A stretch of DNA of 64,000 nucleotides, from positions 226,479,468-226,543,467 of the forward strand of contig CM035407.1 in the NCBI GenBank assembly GCA_020310875.1. The letters run 5' to 3'. Of this stretch, positions 33,547 to 43,379 are shown piece after piece. Source of the DNA: Ceratopteris richardii (lineage: Eukaryota > Streptophyta > Polypodiopsida > Polypodiales > Pteridaceae). The translations under genes were made by a program, and so were the position numbers. Each line of letters begins with the position of its first letter. The first letter of the stretch is position 1. Under the pieces are notes generated by a model. That model saw only the letters and a program-made list of their open reading frames with translations, ran no database searches and was not told the origin of the DNA.

Positions 33547-36500
33547 CTTCGCTCATGTCTCCTATCTTGTCGAGAGGTATCTCGGGAACTTTCTGCTTAG
33601 AGTCTCCTTTTGGTATATTGGATTCAAGTTCTGGAACCTGATCCTTCACATGATTCCAGAGCTCCGGTTTTGCCTTGAGCAGCTCCTCTACAGTGAGGTG
33701 ACATTGAACCTTAGTGTTTTTCACAACATCAGTGTTCCTGGGAATCACTGAGTCTTCGTTTCTTACCAATATCGTGGGCGCTCTGATCTGGAGAGATTCA
33801 GATTCCCATGGGCCTGTGAAATGAGGCAACTCTTGTAAAGAATTAGATTCAAAATCTAATCTCTCATCCTCTTGTTGCTCTGCTTGATCCCCATAGATAG
33901 AGGGAATGTCTTGGGGAAATTGATCACGAAGATCATCAACCTCAGGAATAGGAGGGGAATCACCCTTCTCTTTGGCCCATTTCTCTTCTTGTATTTCCCG
34001 CAAGAACTCTGGAGAGTACTGTTGTATTGAAGGAGGTATTCCCGCATCCGTAGAATTAGGGACATAAGCTACCATTTGGGGTGAGCTTCCTCTTTCAACA
34101 ACTGGTTGAGCCTGTGGAGGTAAAGCAACTTGTGATTTGTTTACCAACTGCTCTAATCTCTCTAGTAAGCCTTGGAAATGCAAATCCGGCTTGACAGCGT
34201 TCGTCTGATTGAACTTTTGGCTAGTCTCAAGTATAGCTTGAGCTTGTTCTACCATTTTCATGCACATCTTCATCCGTTCAATCTCTAAGTCGGCTCTAGG
34301 GTAACTCCTGTCTAGGTTTGCAGCTGTTGGCCCTTCTTGAAGTCGCGCCTGGTAGGCTTTAAACATCATGTTCAAGCCTTCAGGAGTGGGGTCAGCTAAT
34401 ACTGATCCTACTCGGGGTGGTGGGTGGGTTACGAGGGGTGTGTTAGAGGGTGGAGAAATGGAGGGTGATGGGGGTGGTAGTGGTGGAAGTGTGTGGGAGT
34501 GTGGTTGAGATGTGATTTCTGTGATTCTTGCCTTGGTTTCTCTCACGCTTTCCTCAAGTTCATTTATCTTTTTTGCCCATTGTCTCTTCATTCTTTCACG
34601 ACTATCCTTCCAGGTGCTAGCCCTCTTTTTGGGTATGCTCTCTGTTTCACTCACCTCGGGGCTCTTTTCGGGACCCACACCTTGGTGTTGTTGGCGTGTC
34701 TGGGCTCTTGTGATCACCTGCACAGGTGCAGTGGAGGTTACACTCCCTGTGGAGTCTACAACTAACCCAACGACATTGATAGGAGTGATTTTAGGCATGT
34801 TATTAGGGTTCTTCGGGCAATCTCGTAGGAGATGCTCTTTCCCGCAATCTTGACAGAAGCCCTGAATGGTTACTGGTTGAGGCTGTGTAGGGGCAGGCAG
34901 TGGGCAATCACGTATAAGGTGATCTCCCTGACATCTGAAGCATGGTCCTCTAGGAAATGGGGGTCGTACCTGCCTAGGTTGAGGTCTAGAGTTGGGGTTT
35001 GTGTACATGACATTAGAATACTCTGGTTCCCCATTATTTTCACTTGGGTCCTCATAGTAGTATGACTCGTTATGCTCGGGTGACTGCATGTAGTAAGCCT
35101 GTGGGCTATCAATATGTGCGGAGTCAAAACTATGGTCACTGGGATCACTGTCTGATAGCAATGGGGTGACTGGGACTATGGCTCTATTCAGATTTTCTTC
35201 AGTAGATGCATACTTCACTGGGATCACATTGGTTGGAGTAGGGGGTTGCTGCACTAGGACTGGTTGAGGTCTCTGCTGCCCTTGATAAGGTGGCTGATAG
35301 GTTTGTTGCGGTCTGTTGTATTGTGGAGATGGGTACTGATTCTGGTATCTAGCCTGTTGTGGATATGGCTGAGGATAATTTTGCCTAACAGTTTGTTTGT
35401 TATATGGGCAGTCTTGTGCCGTGTGATTGGTGTACCTGCGCTCTATGGTGCAGTACTGGCCACTAAGGTTCGCCTGAGGTTGGGCCATAATGGGGCATAC
35501 ACTTGCCATATGTTCGCCGCCACAATTGTAACACCGCTTAACTGGGGCAAATCTCGGAATTTGCTTACTAGAGACACCTAGTTTTTGGGCTACCTTCTCT
35601 GCAAGTTCCTCGATGGATGTGGATTGACCAGATGTCTGTTTACTAGAGTTATCAGAATCCCTATAGATTTTTGATAGTTCTAACTCTTCACCTAGATTGT
35701 CCTCAATGTCTATGCACATGCGCACGCATTCCTCTATCGTTCTAGGGTCCTTCAGGTACACATATGACCTGAGCTTAGTGCTCAACAATCCATCTAGGAA
35801 CAAGGCCACTTGTTTGGCTGGTGTGGGTAACTCTGGCGTAGGGCATCTCTCCAGGTACTGTCTAAATCTTCTTCCAGCTAGTCTGACCGTCTCTTGAGGT
35901 GTTTGTTTGAAGCTATGAATTAGTGAGGAGGTGTTATGCCTGATTCCACTCTTAGAAAACTCAACAATAAATGCCTCTAAGAGTTGGTCTATGTTTCTGA
36001 AATGCCGCTCATTCAGTGGTTGGAACCACGTAAGAGCAGTGTTCCTAAGGGTTAGACCGAAAGCATTATATTGCGTGAATAGGTCCTCCACTTGTTCAGC
36101 TTTCAACACTTGTCGAAATTCTGCCACATGGTCATACGGGTCTCCCGTGCCATCGAAGTAATTCTTCATGGACTTCACAAGTTGGGTTGGACGCAGGGTC
36201 CTAGTGTGTTCTCTCGGCCTTGGCAAAGGAAATTCATCAATGTCCCGGTGATTCCAAGGGGTTCTATGTCTCTCAGTTTCTACTCTATTCCTTTCTGTTC
36301 CCGTTCTTTCTCTTCCCAGGGCGTTGGCAAAACTTACCTCAGGTTTGTCTCTACCTCTATCTCTTTGAGCGCCATGAGCGTGGGAGGTCCCAGCTCCTTG
36401 ATGACCAAAGGACACAGTAGACCTTGGTTGGGGAAAAACTAATTCACCCTTCCAAGTGTAGGCATGTCTGCCCTGCTCAGTGACCACGAAGATTCCCTCT

Positions 36501-37204
36501 GATGCAGTGTCTAGGTAGGTTACTTGGCCTGGACTATCAGGGTCTTTAAACTCGTAGATTGTGAGGGTGTTCCCCTCCTGAGGTTGAGAGGTTCTATATC
36601 TCCAAAAAGCCTCATCGGTTTCCCGATTTAAAAGCAGATCTATGCTTTTATTATCTTGTGGAATCCACTCAGGAGTCATGATTCTGGTCAAGACAGACTT
36701 ACCACGGGGAGTTCTTGGCTCTCTCTCTAAATTCCCTTGCTCTATATCTCCCATGTCGGTCTCTGCAATCACATTTCCAAACTCATCAGTTCTATCGGGA
36801 AGAGTGGTGACTACATATATAGTCCCCTCTTTATCTAGGTATGCTCCATTCTCAAACTTGACTACCGGGTGGTCTATTCCATGGGGTTGGTCGGGGTTCT
36901 TAATCTGGACCACTGATCTTCTCAGTCCGTCTTCGTAGATGCGAGCACCTAGACGATTCGTCCTGATATATTCCAATTGAGTCTTATAAGGCCCCTCTGG
37001 CTTTTCTAGATAGGCCAACCCTGAACTACCTACTGATCTCTCCATGTGATAGGACATCTCAGAATCACTTGTCTCTGATCTGGCAGTGTATGGGTAATCA
37101 CTCAACTGCTGGGCCCAAGACCTGGCAGTGTGATTGACACTAGCTTCAGAAGATCTGAGGCTTTGTCTGTCTCGGCCTAAGTGTCTGCCTGATCTAAGGT
37201 TCAT
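33383..37204 (-). CDS. gag: gag with N-terminal half of protease
   Basis: A 1273-aa frame starts MNLRSGR, a start seen in many plant Ty3 gags. Gag capsid-type core at about 335-500 (NYFDGTGDPYDHVAEFRQ to EDNLGEEL). Knuckle motifs of the form CX2CX3HX4C lie near 556 (CYNCGGEHMASVC), 755 (CFRCQGDHLIRDC) and 785 (CQDCGKEHLLRDC), with a further irregular Cys/His segment between. Pro/Gln-rich linkers and a helical region follow. The frame ends with the aspartic protease motif VDSGAGVAIAT near 1243 and stops 20-odd residues later, so the protease is completed only in the pol frame. It forms the particle and binds RNA. The length is large for a Ty3 gag. Confidence 0.92.
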   Translation of the reverse strand: MNLRSGRHLGRDRQSLRSSEASVNHTARSWAQQLSDYPYTARSETSDSEMSYHMERSVGSSGLAYLEKPEGPYKTQLEYIRTNRLGARIYEDGLRRSVVQIKNPDQPHGIDHPVVKFENGAYLDKEGTIYVVTTLPDRTDEFGNVIAETDMGDIEQGNLEREPRTPRGKSVLTRIMTPEWIPQDNKSIDLLLNRETDEAFWRYRTSQPQEGNTLTIYEFKDPDSPGQVTYLDTASEGIFVVTEQGRHAYTWKGELVFPQPRSTVSFGHQGAGTSHAHGAQRDRGRDKPEVSFANALGRERTGTERNRVETERHRTPWNHRDIDEFPLPRPREHTRTLRPTQLVKSMKNYFDGTGDPYDHVAEFRQVLKAEQVEDLFTQYNAFGLTLRNTALTWFQPLNERHFRNIDQLLEAFIVEFSKSGIRHNTSSLIHSFKQTPQETVRLAGRRFRQYLERCPTPELPTPAKQVALFLDGLLSTKLRSYVYLKDPRTIEECVRMCIDIEDNLGEELELSKIYRDSDNSSKQTSGQSTSIEELAEKVAQKLGVSSKQIPRFAPVKRCYNCGGEHMASVCPIMAQPQANLSGQYCTIERRYTNHTAQDCPYNKQTVRQNYPQPYPQQARYQNQYPSPQYNRPQQTYQPPYQGQQRPQPVLVQQPPTPTNVIPVKYASTEENLNRAIVPVTPLLSDSDPSDHSFDSAHIDSPQAYYMQSPEHNESYYYEDPSENNGEPEYSNVMYTNPNSRPQPRQVRPPFPRGPCFRCQGDHLIRDCPLPAPTQPQPVTIQGFCQDCGKEHLLRDCPKNPNNMPKITPINVVGLVVDSTGSVTSTAPVQVITRAQTRQQHQGVGPEKSPEVSETESIPKKRASTWKDSRERMKRQWAKKINELEESVRETKARITEITSQPHSHTLPPLPPPSPSISPPSNTPLVTHPPPRVGSVLADPTPEGLNMMFKAYQARLQEGPTAANLDRSYPRADLEIERMKMCMKMVEQAQAILETSQKFNQTNAVKPDLHFQGLLERLEQLVNKSQVALPPQAQPVVERGSSPQMVAYVPNSTDAGIPPSIQQYSPEFLREIQEEKWAKEKGDSPPIPEVDDLRDQFPQDIPSIYGDQAEQQEDERLDFESNSLQELPHFTGPWESESLQIRAPTILVRNEDSVIPRNTDVVKNTKVQCHLTVEELLKAKPELWNHVKDQVPELESNIPKGDSKQKVPEIPLDKIGDMSEGEEGNTYLPITYQGYTTKAIVDSGAGVAIATMEAMGQTHLKTNENETSNGRWSF

Positions 37205-38134
37205 ATGCCTGATTTATTCCCCCCCTGGAACCCAAGCACACTCTCGTTGCAGGTTGATTTTGCCCCAATCACTTTGTTCTTTTTAGTTGATTATTATGTT
37301 TATGGTCTTGTCTGAAATTGCGTTGTCAGGAGTACTTAAATGAATTTCCGCACTTGATGAGTGATCGATTCCCGTTTACCTTTTTGTCCCTTAGTGTTTT
37401 CGCACTTAAGACCTATTTATTTTCTTGCACTTGGTTGATTAATTCTCTTGGACTTAATTCGTGCCTAGCGTTGCCCTAGTTAATTACCACACCTAAGTCG
37501 TACTTAGCCTAGGCTAGGAATTGACAAAGGAGGGTTATGAGATCTTCCAACCTCAATCAGCTGGTTGACCCGACAGCTATGCAAGCCCAGGAAGCCTTCT
37601 CCCAAGCCTGGTACTCACCCTTGCTAGCTTGCTTTGGATTGCCTTGAGCGCACACCAAGTTCCTGCAAAAACTCACCAGTTAGTATAGCTTTATTACCAC
37701 AAGTAATCGGAAGACACACATCAATATTTTTAGTCCCCCTGGAGTAACTCACGGTACCCCCTGAATCTGAGAACCACTTAGTTCCACCTAAAGGTCAACT
37801 TAAAAATGTATGTTCTGAAGCTCCGCGTATGATTCTTACAAAAACCAGTCGAGGTCCACGTAGGATTCTCAACGAGCTTTCCAACGAGACCAAAATCTCC
37901 TCAATCGGAGTTCGTATGGTCAAGTTGTGACCATTCAGGCAAATAGGGGTCAAAACAGGCTCTCAGGGTTCAGGGATTTCCTCACAGGTTCCTCGGTCTT
38001 GTCCCCCTTCTAAGGCTCTAATGTTACTCCAATGTGACCCAAAACTAAGCTCAATTGTATCTCAATTTTACTCCAAAAATTCACTCTAAAATTTCGTGCG
38101 TTAAGGCCATGTATCGCGATAGGTCGGGTCGAAG

Positions 38135-38535
38135 TGTCGCGATACCTCCAAGTGTCGCGATAGCTCGGAGTGTCGCGATACCTTGGGGTGTCGCGATAGC
38201 TCGGAGTGTCGCGATACCTTGGGGTGTCGCGATAGCTCGGAGTGTCGCGATACCTTGGGGTGTCGCGATAGCTCGGAGTGTCGCGATACCTTGGGGTGTC
38301 GCGATAGCTCGGAGTGTCGCGATACCTTGGGGTGTCGCGATAGCTCGGAGTGTCGCGATACCTTGGGGTGTCGCGATAGCTCGGAGTGTCGCGATACCTT
38401 GGGGTGTCGCGATAGCTCGGAGTGTCGCGATACCTTGGGGTGTCGCGATAGCTCGGCTCGAAGTGTCGCGATACCCCGAAGTGTCGCGATAGCTCACGGG
38501 GTGTCGCGATACCTTGAGGTGTCGCGATAGCTCGA
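38135..38535. repeat. Tandem array of 18/36-bp TCGCGA units in the leader
   Basis: Two alternating 18-mers, tgtcgcgataccttgggg and tgtcgcgatagctcggag, form a 36-bp dimer. Monomers are regular from 38135 to about 38458 (18 copies; eight consecutive dimers look identical). About four irregular copies follow. Each monomer holds the palindrome TCGCGA. The array is open in several frames on both strands, which produces spurious ORFs. It lies in the leader of the inner retrotransposon. Confidence 0.95.
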
Positions 38536-38908
38536 GATATGGCGAATTTTCCTGTTCTATCTAGGGTTCCTAGGAGCTCTAGGCCTGCGCAATGCCCTGG
38601 TGCACTCAGAATCGTGAGAAGTCGAACTTTTCGGAGTGTCGCGATAGCTCGAGCTCAACGCCTCGGGGACTGTGCAGGCAGTTTCTGTACCTGCTGAGCT
38701 TGCTGGAGATGATGATGGAGCTGGTACCTGCAAGAACATGCAAAAAAACACACAAATGCAAACACACACAATCGCTCTCTCTCAAACTCGCACACAACAA
38801 ATGAGGGAAAGAAAGGGAAGAGGGGATATGTAGTGGGGAAGGAGGTGGATATGGAGAAGGAGGTGAAGATGAAGATGGAGATGGAGGAAAATCAGAAATT
38901 TACCTACT

Positions 38909-38920
38909 ACTTACCATTCC
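38909..38920 (-). promoter_or_regulatory. Candidate major splice donor
   Basis: On the minus strand GGAATG/GTAAGT matches the plant 5' splice-site consensus at the intron side in all six bases. A second GTAAAT follows seven bases downstream. It sits between the primer site and the tandem array, as major donors of retroviruses do. No RNA evidence is available here. Confidence 0.5.
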
Positions 38921-38966
38921 AACGCGTCCTCTCTACGTCTTACCATCACACGCTCGTCCTCAAAGC

Positions 38967-38988
38967 TCGATCCCCGGCAACGGCGCCA
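38967..38988 (-). promoter_or_regulatory. Primer-binding site, tRNA-Asp (22 nt)
   Basis: On the plus strand the sequence equals the last 22 bases of plant tRNA-Asp(GUC), from tcgatcccc to gcgcca. It lies eight bases inside the 5' LTR. A perfect match this long is consistent with a young, working element. Confidence 0.93.
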
Positions 38989-38996
38989 AAATTTGG

Positions 38997-39572
38997 TGTA
39001 GCTCAGTGATGAGTAGCACCTCCTTTAATGTCAATCCGGGAAGACATGAGGATGGTATGAAGACCACGAGCAAGTGGAAGCACAAGTGCGTGAGTGAGAA
39101 GCACACAAGCATGCACACACATACACACACACGCGCACACACCGTAAGAACAAAGAGAGTAAGACAATGGAATCACTGCTATTGCCAGAAAGTTCTCATA
39201 CAAGCTCAAACTACAAGAAGCTAACCTCTAAAATGAGCTCTCTAGCTCTATTTATAGTTCTTGACTAGCTTTGGCCCTGTTCAGACCTAGTGTCCGGCCT
39301 AGTTAAAAATTAGGTTCCGGGGCTTATTTGAGGGCCCAAACGAGATCTAAAAATTATGAAAATTGACAGGCAACTACATCTAAGGCTCCCCAAGCTCGAG
39401 GACTCCTCGGCTTGTACAAAATGGAGCTACAAAAAGGTGAAATGATATTTACAAGGGTTCGTAGTGATGAGAATCACTTTAGAATGATGTGGGGGTTTTG
39501 AAAAAAATAAGTTGCCTCAGTGCTAGATCTTCATGTGTGTCCGTACTTGCTTCTTCCCGCATCCTGTCAACA
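38997..39572 (-). repeat. 5' LTR of inner element
   Basis: It carries the promoter for the minus-strand genome: a TATA-like box reading tataaatag on the minus strand at 39256-39248. It appears identical to 22896-23471. Confidence 0.95.
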
Positions 39573-39577
39573 CATGG
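39573..39577. repeat. TSD CATGG (right, inner element)
   Basis: It matches 22891-22895. Confidence 0.85.
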
Positions 39578-40544
39578 GAAGAAAATGATACTCGTTCTAG
39601 GGAAGGGCTGCCCGGATAATACCTCCAGAAATATTTGCTATGCTTGGGGAGCTTCGACATTCACCACAGCAGCTGCAGGTTGACAAAGGACGGGATGAGC
39701 GCAGCAAAAATTTCAAAAGGAGTACTGGGAATTCTAAACCTGTACCATCAAGGGTGACTTTAATGGATCCTAATGAACAAATATGATTAAAGAGGGAGGC
39801 TGAAGATAGGAGACGCGTCCTTTTCATAGCTCACTTACAGAGGAAACTCAAGTTTGCCTTGTATAATTATGCTATTATTATGCCGGGTGAAATCATCTGC
39901 CGGTTCAGGGTGCTGGACTGATGAATTGAGAAGGAAAGATGACAGGAAATATGAATGGTCAGAAGCTTTGCCCTTGCATCCAGATGCGTTATCAAAAGGT
40001 GGGCTGAGTAAAGGCGGTGAAGTAAAAGTCTGCATCCAAACCCAGCCCAAAATTTGCAAGGAACCTATGGATTCCCAAGAATGGTTGCCTCAGAGGACTA
40101 CTTAAGGTGGAGATATGCTCATTAGATACTCAGTTTCGGTATGCCAGTGAATTTTTGTCCCAGACGAAAAGGGCACTTAACGACTATAGGTTTACTAAAG
40201 CTGTGTGAAGTTATGAGTACAGACCTAGTTACTGCTTCCACAGTTCTTCATATGAGGAAGCTTTAAAGGAGACATGCACAGTTCTTCATATGAGGAAGCT
40301 TTAAAGGAGAGATGCACAAGAACATGCATTGAAGTATGACATCCTCCTCCTGAGCAAATGTGGTCATCCAAGATCGTTCTCAAGAAGATTCCATTTCTGA
40401 AAGGAGATGCAACATGCTTGATTTTTGAAAAGGCTTACCCTGAATAGGATACCATTGCTGGGAATGGGACAAGATCATATTAAGCTCGAAACTCAATGAC
40501 AGCAGTAGCTGATGCCTTAAAGGATTGAGATGGGATCTGACGCA
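39578..40544 (+). other. Outer element interior, middle part; unrecognised remnants
   Basis: Decayed sequence with many stops continues from 22890 across the nested insertion. A 38-bp direct duplication (cacagttcttcatatgagg and the following 19 bases) occupies about 40242-40317. The last part, from about 40515, is in frame with the segment beyond the LINE (see 42173-42328). I recognise no function. Confidence 0.45.
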
Positions 40545-40557
40545 ATATGCACAACGC
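40545..40557. repeat. Target-site duplication of second LINE (left)
   Basis: ATATGCACAACGC here versus ATATGCACAATGC at 42160-42172: 12 of 13 bases match, the first ten exactly. Confidence 0.75.
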
Positions 40558-42007
40558 TGGAACTGGGTGCTATCCAAGCTGGATAGGAAGTTGAATCATT
40601 GGAAAGGTATGCAAGTCAAACTGGCAGGGCATGCTATGGTTGTTAACACATTTATGTTGTCTACAATTATTTACTTTATCTCATGTTGGATACCTAAGGA
40701 GAAAGACTTGGCCAAAGTGGAAAGAATTTGCAGAAACTTCCTTTGGACTGGGGACCCCAACAGGGGGGGGATTCCCAAAATCAAATGGGAAACTTGCATT
40801 AGCCCTAAAGACTCAGGGGGCTTGGGAATTTTGGATATTGTTGGATTGGCTGACAAGCTGGCGGCAAAGTGGCTTATCAAGGCTTTCAGCAATAGGGAGT
40901 CCTCTTGGGCTAAATTGATCTTCAGAAACACAGAAGACCTAACCTTAACTGGCCATCGTGTTTGGAAGGACATAGGGATTCTCACGCTTTTGTTCTCCCC
41001 CCACCCAGTGTTCCCTATGGAAGAATTGGAACAAGGCCAAATAGTTCATCAGAATCAGTGATGAGTGGAAGTGGGCGGCTGAGATAAGACAAAATGACTC
41101 TATTTGGTTCCCGATCAGCGGCATTAGGGGGGTGGAGTCTTGGAACCTCGAAACTGCAAAGCAGTTATGGAACAAGGGGTTCAAAAAGTGGAAACAACTC
41201 TGGAAACAAGAGACCAACCAGTGGATTAGGTTCGAAGAATTGGATTCGAGACTTAGAGTTACCTTTGAGGAATGGACTCTTCTTCAAAGTAGGTGTTTAG
41301 CATGGGACTGCTCAACTACCCGCCTTCTCTGCGGTCAAGATCTTCCTTGCCTGGAGGGCCTCAAATGGAGCAATGGTAAGAAACTATTTAGAACCCCTAA
41401 CTTCAAAGAGGATTTAGATGTTCACCACACTCTTAACAAGAGATGGTGCCTTTCTTGGACCAAACTTCGGTGGGAACTAAAATTCATGTCTATTTGGCAC
41501 GCCCTAATTGAGGTCAAAAAGTCTGTTCTCATGTGGCAGATCTTGCATAAAGGTATCTGGACCAATGCAAGGGCTAACAAAATCTGTGGTGTGCCGCCAT
41601 GGTGCAAGCGTTGCCATCGGTGCATCGAAGATTTAGCTCACCTGTTCTTCGACTGCCCCAAGTCCCATGTTATTTGGTGTCACGTGACCCGAGTATTGAG
41701 ACTCACGAACCAAATCAACTGGCAACAGGTGATGTTGGGTGAGGTGGTCGGCTGCTCATCGAGGCTATGGAATGCCGTCAGAGGTGAGACTCTCTGGAAG
41801 ATTTGGAGGGAGCGATGTTCTGTAAATTTTGGTCAAACTCCTAAGGAATGGTCGATCGAGAAATCCTTGTTTCTCCTAGGTAAAAGAATCTCCCGAGTCA
41901 AGAGACTGCCACCGTTTAGACATCACTGTATTTATCTCCTTGAAAACAACAAGTTGAAACCCAAATGGGTCCCACATGATGGTGATGATAATCCGCCTCC
42001 TTTGTAA
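40558..42007 (+). pseudogene. LINE ORF2 fragment (post-RT region and zf-RVT)
   Basis: The first frame, up to about 41000, reads through typical post-RT sequence (WNWVLSKLDRKLNHWKG, ICRNFLWTG, PKDSGGLGILD). A frameshift near 40985-41100 leads into the frame 41132-42007, with MWQILHKGIWTN, the cluster ICGVPPWCKRCHRCIEDLAHLFFDCP and WKIWRERCSVNF. It ends KPKWVPHDGD and stops at 42005-42007. The catalytic RT and endonuclease are absent. It is related to 13915-14703. Confidence 0.88.
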
Positions 42008-42159
42008 TGCCCTCTAGCTTGCCACACTCCTCCCCTGCAGTGTGGGATTTGGGGGGTCCCATGGGCACTAGTCCCATTCACTTGTAACTTCTTTTCTTTA
42101 TTTTAATTAAATTCCGAGAGATTAGGCTAAGGCCGAACTTCCTTTTATTAAAAAAAAAT
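40558..42159 (+). mobile_element. 5'-truncated LINE (L1-like) with poly(A)
   Basis: A 1.6-kb insertion ends in a short A tract (42150-42158) after the same 3' UTR as the LINE at 13783-14711. It is flanked by a 13-bp near-perfect TSD. It carries the end of the RT region and the zf-RVT domain. It inserted into the interior of the outer LTR element, so it is younger than that element. Confidence 0.88.
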
Positions 42160-42172
42160 ATATGCACAATGC
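42160..42172. repeat. Target-site duplication of second LINE (right)
   Basis: See 40545-40557. Confidence 0.75.
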
Positions 42173-43379
42173 AAGAAGTTTGAGGAGAGGGAAAAGGTCA
42201 GGCAACAATTGTGTATGAATCAACATCCGAAGAGGAAACCATGTGATGTGCTCACAAAAGAGGAATTGAGAACACTCCGGGCCAAATTAGAAGAAAACCA
42301 ATATTATCCACCTCCAACGGCCACATGACCTCGCGTAGTTTCCATGGGTATGAGCTCGACGATGATTCGGGGTTAGGTACGTTCACATGAACTCGTGTAG
42401 TAGATGAGCATAAGTAAACAGGACATCATTCTCACTCTCACTCACTCATTTATTTTGCATAACGGTGACATATTAGATCACAAGAAAGTGTCTGCGCCCG
42501 CGTACATATTGATCCTTGTGCCTGTTATTTCAATATTGACTCTAGCTATTTACGTTCTAAATAAACAAAGTAGACTGCCTGGAGTCATATCGAATAATAG
42601 GACCGTCTTGTTTCCTTCTCGAAATATATTCTTCACTACGTGAGAAATTTTTTCTAAGTGGCATAAAATGAACTATTATGAATTCCCCCCAAGAGAAGAT
42701 AATTTCGAAGTGCTTTCCTTATCAAGATACTATGTCCTTGGTTTAATATATCGATGACCATGAAAATATGATTGGATGACCATTGAATTGTTGTGGAATA
42801 TCTTGATTTGAGATTTTATTTGTTCCGAACTCATTTTTAGGAAAGGCTTATGTCACTGGATTTTGAAGCATTATGATACGAATAGGTTTTGGACACTTGG
42901 AATATGAATGTCTTACAAAATTCGCTTTAAACCTTATCAAATACCTTAGTGAATGTCCTTCTTTTGAATACATAATGCATCTTAGTATCAACCTATTCTT
43001 GGGAATGTGGGATTGTGATTTCACTCTCTATATTGAAATTTTATGAGTTGAAAACTCATGTTCTTGTCGATTGATGGACATAGATGATTTCTTTGTCCAT
43101 GCCTCTCTCTAAGAATTCATTCTATGTCTCGTGATGATCATAATAACTTTGTGTGTCATAAGAAAACAATATGTTATCATGCCTTACCTCTCTAAGTTTG
43201 TATAATAATGTTAAATAGTTCAAAACTTTGTTGTTTTTTCTTTTCATTTGGTGAACCCCTAATATACACTTTGTTTGCATTTTCAAAGAAAAACCAAATC
43301 TCCAAAAACATTCAAAAAACACACAAAAACCCAAAACAAATATTAAAAACATTCTAAAAAACTAAAAATTTGTCAAAAC
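42173..43379 (+). other. Outer element interior; end of interrupted ORF, then AT-rich spacer
   Basis: If the LINE and one TSD are removed, the frame before the insertion continues without a stop through about 50 codons (EEREKVRQQL, NQHPKRKPCDVLTKEEL, YYPPPTAT) to a TGA at 42326-42328. A basic, helical C-terminus was therefore split by the LINE. From 42330 to 43379 the DNA is AT-rich. One 79-codon frame (42404-42643) has a hydrophobic stretch, but nothing suggests it is real. Confidence 0.5.

Larger units (their letters stand above)
37205..38966 (-). other. Leader (5' UTR) of inner element
   Basis: This is 1.76 kb between the primer site and the gag ATG. It includes the tandem array at 38135-38535. 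On the minus strand a strong donor ATG/GTAAGT lies at 38914-38909, about 50 nt past the primer site. Acceptor-like sites include tttttgCAG/GAAC near 37665 and gggttcCAG near 37226. The leader could be spliced for gag as well as for ORF3. ORFs in the array are by-products of the repeat. Confidence 0.6.
22896..39572 (-). mobile_element. Young, apparently complete 16.7-kb LTR retrotransposon (Athila/Tat-like Ty3) with extra ORF
   Basis: It has 576-bp LTRs that I cannot tell apart by eye, TSD CATGG, a 22-nt tRNA-Asp primer site, a polypurine tract and three long open frames (1273, 1862 and 1414 codons). RT shows the YVDD active site, and RNase H ends in ADHLSR as in the Ogre/Tat/Athila group. Order in sense: LTR, PBS, leader with tandem repeats, gag with half a protease, pol, ORF3, PPT, LTR. 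It inserted into the interior of the outer element. It may be competent if the gag-pol shift is natural. Confidence 0.95.

Noticed and set aside
38055-38530. Long repetitive ORFs on both strands across the tandem array
   Set aside because: The 36-bp period is a multiple of three and has no stops, so several frames stay open automatically. It lies in a retrotransposon leader.
38135-38535. CRISPR-like regular repeats
   Set aside because: There are no unique spacers; the units are head-to-tail 18/36-bp monomers in a plant retroelement.
40558-42007. Reverse transcriptase belonging to the outer LTR element
   Set aside because: The sequence is the post-RT and zf-RVT end of a LINE, with its own poly(A) and TSD.
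42404-42643. 79-codon ORF with a hydrophobic segment
   Set aside because: It lies in decayed retroelement spacer; the hydrophobic stretch alone does not support a gene.
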